Source: Bacteroidaceae bacterium (GTDB lineage: Bacteria; Bacteroidota; Bacteroidia; Bacteroidales; Bacteroidaceae). From it: DNA of 44,179 nucleotides. The stretch covers positions 1 through 44,179 of the forward strand of contig JAGASY010000051.1 in assembly GCA_017621515.1 (NCBI GenBank), in the 5' to 3' direction. Position 1 is the stretch's first letter; the number at the start of each line of letters is the position of its first letter. The position numbers and the translations under genes are program-made. A model generated the notes under the pieces. The model did not search any database. It saw only the letters and a program-made list of their open reading frames with translations, and was not told where the DNA came from. This document shows, in pieces, positions 24,745 through 32,418 of the stretch.

Positions 24745-26415
24745 TTATTTCCTTTCCAGCTCTTGAAGACTGTCCATGCGTTTTGTTTCAAGGAATTCAT
24801 AGATTCCGCAAAGATGCTCACGCACTTTCTGATGTCCAAACTCATAGACCTTGGTCACAAGTCCATCAAGGAAATCACGGTCGTGACTGACAACAATCAA
24901 TGTCCCGTCAAAATCCTGCAATGCCTGTTTCAGCACATCCTTGGTCTTCAAATCAAGATGGTTCGTAGGCTCATCGAGAATCAACAAGTTGACAGGCTCA
25001 AGCAACAATTTCAGAATAGCCAGACGAGTCCGTTCTCCTCCTGACAAGACTTTCACTTTCTTGGTGCTTTCTTCACCTCCAAACATGAACGCTCCGAGAA
25101 GATCACGTATCTTGTTCCTGATGTCTCCCTTTGCCACATCGTCTATGGTCTGGAAAACTGTCAACTCATCATCCAGCAATGCCGCCTGATTCTGCGCAAA
25201 ATAGCCAATCTGCACATTATGTCCGAGCACAAGAGAACCTTCATAGTCCAGTTCTCCCATGATACATTTGACCATTGTAGATTTACCTTCACCGTTGCGT
25301 CCGACAAATGCCACCTTTTCGCCACGCTCTATAGTGAAAGTAGCATTGCGGAACACCGTATGCCCGTTTTCTTCCTTGGCTTCCCCTGATGCCGCATCGT
25401 CGTAGAAGGTCTTTCCCACCCCATCAGCCTGCACCGGATAGGAACCACTGCGCGGAGAAGGCGGAAATTTGAGACGGAGAGCAGACGTATCCTCCTCATC
25501 CACTTCTATCAGTTGCAATTTCTCCAGCATCTTCACACGGCTCTGCACCTGAAATGTCTTTGAGTACGTACCCTTGAACCTCTCAATGAAATCCTTTGTC
25601 TCGGCAATCATCTTCTGCTGTTCTTCATACTGTTTCTGCTGCTGTTCCCGTCTCTCCTTGCGCAATTCAAGATAATGACTGTAAGTAGCCTTATAGTCAT
25701 AAATACGTCCCATCGTCACCTCTATGGTACGAGTGGTTATGGAATCAACAAACTTGCGGTCATGACTTATCACCACGACGGCCTTGGCAGAAGTCTTTAT
25801 GAAATCTTCAAGCCACTGGATACTCTCAATGTCAAGATGATTGGTAGGCTCATCAAGCAAAAGAACATCCGGATTCTTCAACAACAGCTTTGCCAACTCG
25901 ATTCTCATTCTCCAGCCTCCGGAGAAATCACTTGTCTGCCGGGAAAAGTCGCTACGTTCAAAGCCTAATCCAAGCAATGTCTTCTCCACATCCTCCTCGA
26001 AATGAGTCATGTCGATGGCATAAAACTTCTCGCTCAGAGCTGTAACTTTCTCAATAAGCTCCATGTATGAATCGCTTTCGTAGTCCGTGCGCCGGGCAAG
26101 TTCTTCATTCAAAAGCTCTATTTCCTTCTCAGCCTCTTTGAGATGAGCAAAAGCCTGTGAAGCCTCCTCAAAGACAGTGCGTCCGTCTTCGGTCATCAAG
26201 TGCTGAGGCAGATAAGTGACAACACAATCCTTTGGCGCCGACACCGTACCTCGGGTGGGCTGCCTTACCCCTGCAAGAATCTTCAGAAGGGTACTTTTGC
26301 CCGCCCCGTTTTTTCCCATAAGAGCAATACGATCCTTTTCATTAATTTGAAAAGATATATCTTTAAAAAGCGTAGTACCGCCAAACTCGACAGTAAGTCC
26401 GTCAACTGAAATCAT
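24745..26415 (-). CDS. ABC-F family ATPase, copy 1
   Basis: 556 residues from the start at 26415 (MISVDGLTVEFGG). A longer in-frame start at 26526 was rejected: a -7 element lies at 26443-26450, and the extra residues do not belong to the family. There are two ATP-binding cassettes with Walker A GKNGAGKST (34-42) and GRNGEGKST, signatures FSGGWRMRIELAKLLL and LSGGERTRLAILKLLL, and LLDEPTNHLD in both halves. No membrane domain. ABC-F proteins act on ribosomes as translation factors or, in some cases, in antibiotic resistance; this EttA/Uup/YheS-type protein looks like a housekeeping factor. A close paralogue lies at 35119-37101. Confidence 0.93.
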   Translation of the reverse strand: MISVDGLTVEFGGTTLFKDISFQINEKDRIALMGKNGAGKSTLLKILAGVRQPTRGTVSAPKDCVVTYLPQHLMTEDGRTVFEEASQAFAHLKEAEKEIELLNEELARRTDYESDSYMELIEKVTALSEKFYAIDMTHFEEDVEKTLLGLGFERSDFSRQTSDFSGGWRMRIELAKLLLKNPDVLLLDEPTNHLDIESIQWLEDFIKTSAKAVVVISHDRKFVDSITTRTIEVTMGRIYDYKATYSHYLELRKERREQQQKQYEEQQKMIAETKDFIERFKGTYSKTFQVQSRVKMLEKLQLIEVDEEDTSALRLKFPPSPRSGSYPVQADGVGKTFYDDAASGEAKEENGHTVFRNATFTIERGEKVAFVGRNGEGKSTMVKCIMGELDYEGSLVLGHNVQIGYFAQNQAALLDDELTVFQTIDDVAKGDIRNKIRDLLGAFMFGGEESTKKVKVLSGGERTRLAILKLLLEPVNLLILDEPTNHLDLKTKDVLKQALQDFDGTLIVVSHDRDFLDGLVTKVYEFGHQKVREHLCGIYEFLETKRMDSLQELERK

Positions 26416-26442
26416 ATAAATAGGATTTAATGTTTTGAGCTG

Positions 26443-26450
26443 CAAAGATA
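26443..26450 (-). promoter_or_regulatory. -7 promoter element for ABC-F copy 1
   Basis: The minus strand reads TATCTTTG, 28 bp upstream of the ATG at 26415. It decides the start: transcripts from here exclude the longer ORF. Confidence 0.65.
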
Positions 26451-26579
26451 AGCAGATTTTCCGACACAGCAATATCAAAAAAACGGATGTCTTGACGGCA
26501 TGAAGAACAAGCACAGGATTTCTCATCGGTGAGAACGACTTCAGGAAACGAAACTTATCTGAACAGAACTATTTAAAAC

Positions 26580-26612
26580 GAAAAAAGAGGTATTCTCACG
26601 AACGCCTCTTCT
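26580..26612 (-). terminator. Rho-independent terminator downstream of luxS
   Basis: On the minus strand, AAGAGG and CCTCTT arms with an inner TTC/GAA pairing, followed by TTTTTTCG. It lies 190 bp after the luxS stop. Confidence 0.8.
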
Positions 26613-26661
26613 TGTTCTCAATAAGTATTAATTTTTTTAAGGTAAAAAGATTGTTTTTAGG
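26580..26661 (-). ncRNA. Candidate small RNA of about 80 nt
   Basis: A -7-like element (TACCTTTG, minus strand, 26668-26675) lies between the luxS stop codon and the terminator at 26580-26612. A transcript starting near 26661 would run about 80 nt to the terminator and contains no ORF. It could equally be part of the luxS 3' untranslated region. No known RNA family is recognised. Confidence 0.3.
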
Positions 26662-26797
26662 ATGCTGCAAAGGTAGTCATTCGCAACTTAACTATATACT
26701 AAATAAGTATGTTTCAAAACATGTGTTTCCGAGCACATAACACAAAAAGCGCAAAAGTCGCCATTTTTATTAGATTTTCATGTGTTATCAGAGTCTC

Positions 26798-27277
26798 TCA
26801 ATAGCTCAAATTCTCTTCCGTAATACATTCCAATACCTCGTTGAGATATTTTTTCGCTTCCCAACGTGCCATAGGAAGATTCATCAGCAAATAATTTCCG
26901 CAATCCCGAGGGGAAGCTCCGGGCACATTGCCTTCGAACTCCGCTATAAAACGGAATGTCTCCTGCATTAAAGGAAGTACATCCACAGAAGTAAGGTCAC
27001 CTTTCACAATCAGATAATTGCCAGTAAGACACCCCATAGGGCCCCAATAAACGATTTTGTCCGCCCAAACCGGATGGTTGCGCAGAAACGTAGCGGCAAG
27101 GTGTTCGATTGTGTGCAGAGCACTCGGACTCAAAGCCGGCTCTCTGTTCGGCTCCTTCATGCGTACATCAAACGTGGTGACAACCGCACCACCGACTTCA
27201 TCTTTCCGTGAAACATATATTCCACGTTTCAAGACCAGATGATTAACCGTAAAACTTGGTATTTTCTTCATTTCCAT
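26798..27277 (-). CDS. luxS: S-ribosylhomocysteine lyase (LuxS)
   Basis: 159 residues. It cleaves S-ribosylhomocysteine to homocysteine and DPD, the precursor of autoinducer-2. The metal ligands are visible as H55 and H59 in HTIEH and C126 in RDCGNY; the catalytic cysteine is C83 in GCLTGNY, and Glu58 is present. It starts 12 bp after the nucleosidase gene on the same strand, so the two sequential enzymes of the S-adenosylhomocysteine recycling pathway are made together. No lsr-type AI-2 uptake genes are nearby, which suggests the main job here is methyl-cycle detoxification. Confidence 0.97.
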   Translation of the reverse strand: MEMKKIPSFTVNHLVLKRGIYVSRKDEVGGAVVTTFDVRMKEPNREPALSPSALHTIEHLAATFLRNHPVWADKIVYWGPMGCLTGNYLIVKGDLTSVDVLPLMQETFRFIAEFEGNVPGASPRDCGNYLLMNLPMARWEAKKYLNEVLECITEENLSY

Positions 27278-27289
27278 AGACTCTTTCTT

Positions 27290-27988
27290 TTATATGGTAT
27301 CCGGAATGGCAGCAAGAAACTTTCTTGTCACATCAAAAGAACGGTCTGCCATTTCCGTCCAGAAATTATCATACTGTTGCTGGTGTCCATCCGCTCCCGG
27401 AGTGTCACTTATTATGCGGAAACTGACAAACGGAACACCGTATATATGGCATGTATGGGCGATAGCAGCTGATTCCATATCGACAGCAAGTCCTTCCGGA
27501 AAAACGGACTTGATGCAATCAAGCTCCGAGCGGCTTGTGATAAACTGATCACCGGTACATATCAGTCCGGCATGAATGCGTTGCGTTCCGTCAGCCACAT
27601 TCACAGCACACTCCACAAGTGTCTTGCAAGCATCAAAGAAAACGGGCATTCCCTGTATCTGCCCTTTTTCGCAGCCCATACCGCACCACACATCATGATA
27701 GACCACACGGTTGCTGACAACTACATCCATCACCCCAAGGCAAGGGTCAATACCGCCTGCCACACCCGTACTAATCATGCAGTCGGGAGAAAATGTGCGT
27801 ATGAGTTCGGCTGTACCCACAGCAGCATTCACCTTACCGATTCCACACTGCCGAAGTATGATTTCATTGCCGTTAAGCAATCCTTTCTTATAAGTGAAAT
27901 GCCCGAAGGTACAGTCTGTCAAACCTTCAAGCAAAGACGCAATACGGTCATGCTCCGACGTCATCGCTACAAGAATACCTATTTTCAT
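27290..27988 (-). CDS. mtnN: 5'-methylthioadenosine/S-adenosylhomocysteine nucleosidase
   Basis: 232 residues from the start at 27988 (MKIGILVAMTSEHDRI). A longer in-frame start at 28117 adds a non-family leader and lies upstream of the -7 element at 28010-28017, so it was rejected. Catalytic residues E12, E172 (in VDMESAAIAH) and D195 (in RIISDTPG) are all present, with the family GVAGGI segment. The enzyme removes adenine from methylthioadenosine and S-adenosylhomocysteine; the latter product feeds LuxS, encoded immediately downstream. Confidence 0.96.
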   Translation of the reverse strand: MKIGILVAMTSEHDRIASLLEGLTDCTFGHFTYKKGLLNGNEIILRQCGIGKVNAAVGTAELIRTFSPDCMISTGVAGGIDPCLGVMDVVVSNRVVYHDVWCGMGCEKGQIQGMPVFFDACKTLVECAVNVADGTQRIHAGLICTGDQFITSRSELDCIKSVFPEGLAVDMESAAIAHTCHIYGVPFVSFRIISDTPGADGHQQQYDNFWTEMADRSFDVTRKFLAAIPDTI

Positions 27989-28009
27989 TATATTATGTTT
28001 TTGAGAGAA

Positions 28010-28017
28010 CAAAATTA
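28010..28017 (-). promoter_or_regulatory. -7 promoter element for the mtnN-luxS operon
   Basis: The minus strand reads TAATTTTG, 22 bp upstream of the mtnN start codon. Confidence 0.6.
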
Positions 28018-28184
28018 ATGATAAAATCTCAAGTAACCGCCGTGAGCCAACAAGAAAATGCAAAAGGAAGCGGAACAGACGCAATCTTTTTGCAAGCAAA
28101 CTTCCATACAGCAACACTTCGTTAAGTTTATAGTAAAACCACCGAAAGCAAACGAATTAATCAACAAAGTTCAGCCCTCTACTC

Positions 28185-28233
28185 AGGTCAAGCCAAAGAA
28201 ATAAACAAGAAGCAACAACGGAAGTGTCACATG
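28185..28233. repeat. Direct repeat, left copy, flanking the BspA-like region
   Basis: A 49-bp segment starting AGGTCAAGCC and ending GTGTCACATG, about 80% identical to 31209-31256 in the same orientation. Apart from this and the S repeat, the gap 27989-28316 holds nothing I can identify. Confidence 0.7.
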
Positions 28234-28300
28234 TTGACTGTACATTTTAATTATGATATACCCTCTAAAATAAAAATATCGGTGCAGTGAGGAATAAAAA

Positions 28301-28375
28301 GTGGTGTGCAAAATTCTCAAATCAACACTGTGGATTTGAGATTTCCGCGCACTGTTTTCGATTCTTTTCCGCACA
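28301..28375. repeat. Short repeat family S, copy 2 (single unit)
   Basis: Arms CTCAAATC (28316-28323) and GATTTGAG (28333-28340) around AACACTGTG, flanked by GTGTGC on the left and CGCGCACTGTTTTCGATTC on the right. This matches the flanks of copy 1 (GATTTGAG..CACTG/TACTGTTTTCCATTC). The stop codon of the BspA-like frame lies inside the left arm. Confidence 0.75.
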
Positions 28376-30556
28376 TACAATATGTGATGTTCAGTCCCTT
28401 TTGCGGTTCGTCATACTTGCGACCGCCAAGGTCATAATAGCCAATGACGACAGGATTGGAAGCATCAGTTTCCACGTAGTCTATGCCGGTGGATACGTCT
28501 GTGGTAAATGTCTGCACTTCACCGTATGTAGTTCCGGAAGCTGTCTTCACAAACGTGCGGAAGCAGTAGGTGCTGCCCGGCTGCAAGCCTGTAAGCGTGG
28601 CGGTCATCACCTGTCCCGTAGCTAAAACAGTAGTCACATTATTCTCTGCCGTAACCATCACACGCATGGCCTTGCTTTCGGAGGTGCCTGTAAGCCAATA
28701 TTCAAACCCTTGTTCAATAATGTCATCCGTTCCGGGAAGCACATAGCCTTTCACCTTTACACTGTTGCTGCCAATATTGGTAGTCATGTATGTGTGGACA
28801 GTCGGCTCGGAGTAGCTGAAGTCACTCGGGTCGAAGGTCACCCAGTCGCCGTAATAGTACGTGCCGTCTCCCGATTTGTAGAATACACGCACGTCATAGT
28901 AAGAAGTGGATTGCAAATTGCGGATGTAGCCCTCCCATTGCCAGTAGTAGATGGCAGCATAGCCTTCGTCCGGAGCAAGTGAGGCGAGAGCATCGTTTTT
29001 CTTCCATTGGAAGCCCACATTCGCCTCGGCATCGCGGATGTTGGTTGTAGCAGCTACGATGGCGCAAGTGCTCGACACGCAACGCGGCTGAAGTGTGGTG
29101 AGTACAAGGTCGGAAGTGGTGAAGGTCTCGCTGACAATCTCGTTGCTTCCTTCTTCCGTCTTGACGTAATAGTTCACGGTGTAGTATGTGTTCGGATTGA
29201 GACCGGTCAGGGTCAAAGTGTCGCCGGTCTCCTGTCCGCTAAAGCCGGTTTCCGACACGTGGGCATCTTCGACTGTGTAATATCCTTCGACAGATATGCT
29301 GGTCGGTCCTGCTTTCAGCAGGACGATGCCCGGATTCAGGGATTTTGTCTTTATAGAAATATTGTTACCGCTAATTCGCGTTGCGCCGTATTCGGCAAAC
29401 GGGTAAACCCTATAGGTCGTATTGGGCATGAGTCCGGTAACTACCACCCTGCCGTCCGTACATTCGTATTCCTTATCATCGATGACAACTCCTTCCTTGT
29501 CTGCCGAACATGTCTTGTCGAAACTTGCGCTTGTCGGGATTGTCATTGTTGTTTGTGTAGAATAACGTCTGGTTCCGAATCTAACCCTCGGTTGTAAGGT
29601 CTTTACCGTTTTCGTCATGGCGGTTGTTTCTCCGTCTGCGGTTTCAAAGGTCGCCACAATGTCGTATGATGTATCGAATTCCAAGTTGGTCACCACATAC
29701 ATGCCGTTCTCGTTGGGCGCAACCTCAGTTTCTCCCAATTTGACGCTTTGCAGTGTAGCCGGCACGTATTCATTGGCGACAACGTTGAACTCCACACCTT
29801 TCAAATAGGTTTCGTCTATGGAAATGGAGTAAGGAGTCTCTATGTCTTCGATTTGACCGTACCAGTATTCAGAGATGGCTTCTATTTCCGAACCATACGC
29901 AAAAATTATAGAAGAATTAAGTTCGGAGAAACATCCTTGATAGGAAAATAATTTGCAAAATAAATAAAGAGATTTCAGAGTACAGCCATAGAACGCAGAG
30001 TTTCCAATGCTTGTCACGGACGAGGGGATGGCGATGGAAGTCAGACCGCTGCAGTACGCGAACGCAAGGTCTCCGATGCTTGTCACGGACGAAGGGATGG
30101 TGACGGAAGTCAGACCGCTACAACCGTAGAACGCATAGGGTCCGAGACGTGTCACGGACGAAGGGATACTGACGGAACCGGTTTTACCCCGGGATACGTT
30201 ATTAGGGTTGTCGTCTCTTTGTTATACAATATACCGTCAATAGAGCTATATACAGTATTGTTCGATGAAACATTTATTGCAGTCAGACCGCTGCAACCGT
30301 AGAACGCATCGTTTCCGATGCTTGTCACGGAGTATTCTTTTCCATTATATGTTATTAACTTAGGAATAACAACTTCACCTGTATATTCATTGCTGTAAGA
30401 AGAGTAAGAAGTTCCTTTAAATGTCACACTGGCGGTCAGGTCTTCCGTATTCAAATTGTAATAGATCCCATCTATTTCCACGTCATGCGCATAGACGTTA
30501 CCTACGAAGAGGACTGCCACGACGAATAGCAGAAGTTTTTGTATTTGTTGCTTCAT
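28317..30556 (-). pseudogene. BspA-like leucine-rich repeat surface protein, frameshifted
   Basis: Two overlapping frames make one protein of about 745 residues. The first (30152-30556) has a signal peptide and the start of BspA-type repeats, then hits TGA. The second (28317-30155) continues with [27 protein letters not shown] repeats, followed by several Fn3-like domains. The break is a single missing G in the CCCGGGG run at 30187-30193: with one more G the frame reads [19 protein letters not shown]. The C-terminus reaches [20 protein letters not shown], typical of Bacteroidales secretion tails. It then continues for 22 residues of unrelated sequence that is partly repeat S copy 2. Such proteins are surface adhesins or carbohydrate-binding proteins. 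A sequencing error could also explain the frameshift. Confidence 0.8.
29990..30340 (-). repeat. Leucine-rich repeat coding units of 69 bp
   Basis: The word CAGACCGCT recurs at 30042, 30111 and 30284; the first two are 69 bp (23 codons) apart, the BspA-type repeat length. These units encode the FYGCSGLTS / IPSSVTSIG segments. Confidence 0.8.
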
Positions 30557-31121
30557 GTTAGTTTTGGGTAAGAAAAAGGCGTGTAACCATTTCTCCGCTT
30601 GCCTTCATATCTGGTTACCGCCAAGTGACCTTGTCCACAACAAGCACAGAATGGTTCACGCCCCATGAGCGTGAACCTCCAGTCTGCTTGTTCTCGTGGA
30701 TGAATATTGGCGGTATTCGAGATTAGAGAACAAGAGCTAAAAGCTCAATATCTATTTTATATGTTCATTTCAAGTATTCGGAATGGGAACGCGCTTTCGG
30801 TTATTGTTTATGCCGCACGTCTCAGCACGGCGGATTTTTAGTCTGACTGTGGGATGACGCTCTTCCGAATGTCTGTTCCCTATTTGCGTTCCTTTCGTTT
30901 TCTGTCTGTTTCTGACCTCCTTTTTTAATTATTCATACTGCCCCGGAAATGTCTTGCAAGACACCTTCGAGGATCCCATCTTTATTGATTACACTTATTT
31001 ACAAACGTAACTGACATGACCGATGCCGTCTGCGGATAGTATCTCACTGTTTGACCAATCTGACTATTCTTCGCCCGGACTACGAACCTTGTCATATCCC
31101 ATGTTTTTAATTAGGTATAAT
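30557..31121 (-). promoter_or_regulatory. Long, highly structured leader upstream of the BspA-like gene
   Basis: Between a -7 element (31128-31135) and the start codon lie about 565 nt with no supportable ORF. A stacked hairpin occupies 30618-30713: CCGCCAA/TTGGCGG, TCCAC/GTGGA, ACAAGCA/TGCTTGT and GGTTCACGC/GCGTGAACC nest in register around a 7-nt loop. A further stem GTAACCA/TGGTTAC (30583-30589 with 30612-30618) and the palindrome TGTCTTGCAAGACA (30950-30963) are also present. This could be a regulatory leader RNA or a separate structured RNA; I cannot match it to a known class. Confidence 0.55.
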
Positions 31122-31127
31122 AACGCA

Positions 31128-31135
31128 CAAAGATA
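31128..31135 (-). promoter_or_regulatory. -7 promoter element for the BspA-like gene and leader
   Basis: The minus strand reads TATCTTTG. No other TAnnTTTG was noticed between here and the start codon. Confidence 0.5.
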
Positions 31136-31208
31136 ATCTTTTCACCCTAAAATATAGCTTTGTTTATCAGGAAAAAGAAATTCCACCTCGCTTTTTCTTG
31201 TTTTTCTT

Positions 31209-31256
31209 AGGTCAAGCCTAAGAAATAAACAGGGGTAACAATGGGAGTGTGACATG
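31209..31256. repeat. Direct repeat, right copy, flanking the BspA-like region
   Basis: 48 bp, starting AGGTCAAGCC and ending GTGTGACATG, about 80% identical to 28185-28233. The two copies bracket the gene, its promoter and its leader. Confidence 0.7.
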
Positions 31257-31324
31257 ATAGTTGGTTAAGTGGATGTGTTTGGCGGACTCTTCCATTTGAT
31301 TTGGTGGATGTATTGATTGTCAAT

Positions 31325-31418
31325 GTAGGGATGCACCCCGGTGCATCCGCTTCTCCGCTTCTCCATTTCCTTGCAAAAAACATGTCATAGAGACGGATGC
31401 ACCGGGGTGCATCCCTAC
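31325..31418. repeat. Perfect 25-bp inverted repeat with palindromic arms
   Basis: Arms at 31325-31349 and 31394-31418 are exact reverse complements and each contains the near-palindrome GGATGCACC/GGTGCATCC. The 44-bp loop between is unremarkable. The layout resembles REP or nested-palindrome intergenic elements; a plain transcription terminator is less likely because no T-run follows. Confidence 0.85.
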
Positions 31419-31470
31419 AAGTGGTTCATGGACATTCAATTCGGACTAGTAAGTACTTACAACATGAAGT

Positions 31471-32350
31471 AAACACGCTAAAATGCCATTTTTCGATTTG
31501 ACAAAATGATATTTTCGGTCAAAATGAAAATTTAACACTTGGAGCGATTTTTTGCCGATAACGAAGAGACGAAATTTTTAATCCAAAGATAAATAATTGA
31601 TAATCAATTAAATACAAAATTTTCAAAAATGCTTAAAAAATCGCGCCGGACGCAATTTTTTGAAAAATCTGAATATATTAGTAATCTATTGATTATTAAT
31701 ATATTATAATCAACTTCACCGTTTTCGTCCTCAAACACCGCCCAAAATCCATTCACTTTTAAGCTTCTGTTCAGACACTCTTCCAAGATAGGAATTTATA
31801 CATTTCTTAACATTTCAGCCGAAGTTAACCGTCTTTTTTCCCTTTTCACAGTGCGATTTCAAAAAATCTACACTGAAAATTCCTCCAATCTACTAAGCGC
31901 GCAAATTTGTAGCGCACCGCAGAGAAATTTACAGTGCGCTGAAAAAGTGACGACAGTGCGCTGGAAATATCAAAACTTAGTAGATTGGAGAAAAGAACTC
32001 TTCGCCAAAGATAAATGAATGTAAAAGAACCGTCAAAAACGAAACACTATTTCACATTTCAATGAGGTGTCAGAAAATGCACGTAGAATCCCCGTTCTCC
32101 GAGAAAAGTTCGGCGAGGACGATTTTGACGCGTGCCAGAGGGCTTGGAATTTTAACATTTAACAAAATCAAAAAGAAAGTATTTATACACAAATTACAGC
32201 AATATGATTTTATTCATTCACAAACATTGTCATTTTATCAAAACCATAAAATCCTTCTAAGAACGATGTCAAAATTTTTTTTATGGGCATCAATTCTATA
32301 TCAAAAAGGCTCTCTGTGACTGTGCTTGTTCTGAAACAAATCCGACAAAA
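31471..32350 (-). repeat. Long intergenic repeat L, copy 3 (about 880 bp, reversed)
   Basis: The best-preserved copy. Its limits match copy 2 (right end near AAACACGCTAAAA at 31471; left end near TCCGACAAAA at 32350). The central inverted repeat has perfect 15-bp arms CTCCAATCTACTAAG (31883-31897) and CTTAGTAGATTGGAG (31976-31990) with GCGCACTGT boxes inside. The 60-codon frame runs on the minus strand from a TTG at 31786 to 31604 (MEECLN.. to NFVFN). It lies between the leader region of the BspA-like gene and the TonB-dependent receptor. Confidence 0.9.
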
Positions 32351-32418
32351 TTTAACGAAGTATTGTTAAAACTAACGCAAGTGCAGATGTCCCAATCCAG
32401 GAATCCACCCCTGCCATA

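Noticed and set aside
26416..26526. Longer N-terminus for ABC-F copy 1
   Set aside because: A -7 promoter element lies inside this region and the extra residues do not fit the family.
27989..28117. Longer N-terminus for the nucleosidase
   Set aside because: The family start is MKIGILVAMTSEHD, and a -7 element is within the proposed extension.
30187..30193. Phase-variable homopolymer
   Set aside because: The G run is only four to five bases, too short for typical slipped-strand switching; kept only as a frameshift.
30557..31121. Group II intron or known riboswitch
   Set aside because: No domain V-like hairpin, no reverse transcriptase, and no riboswitch core that I recognise.
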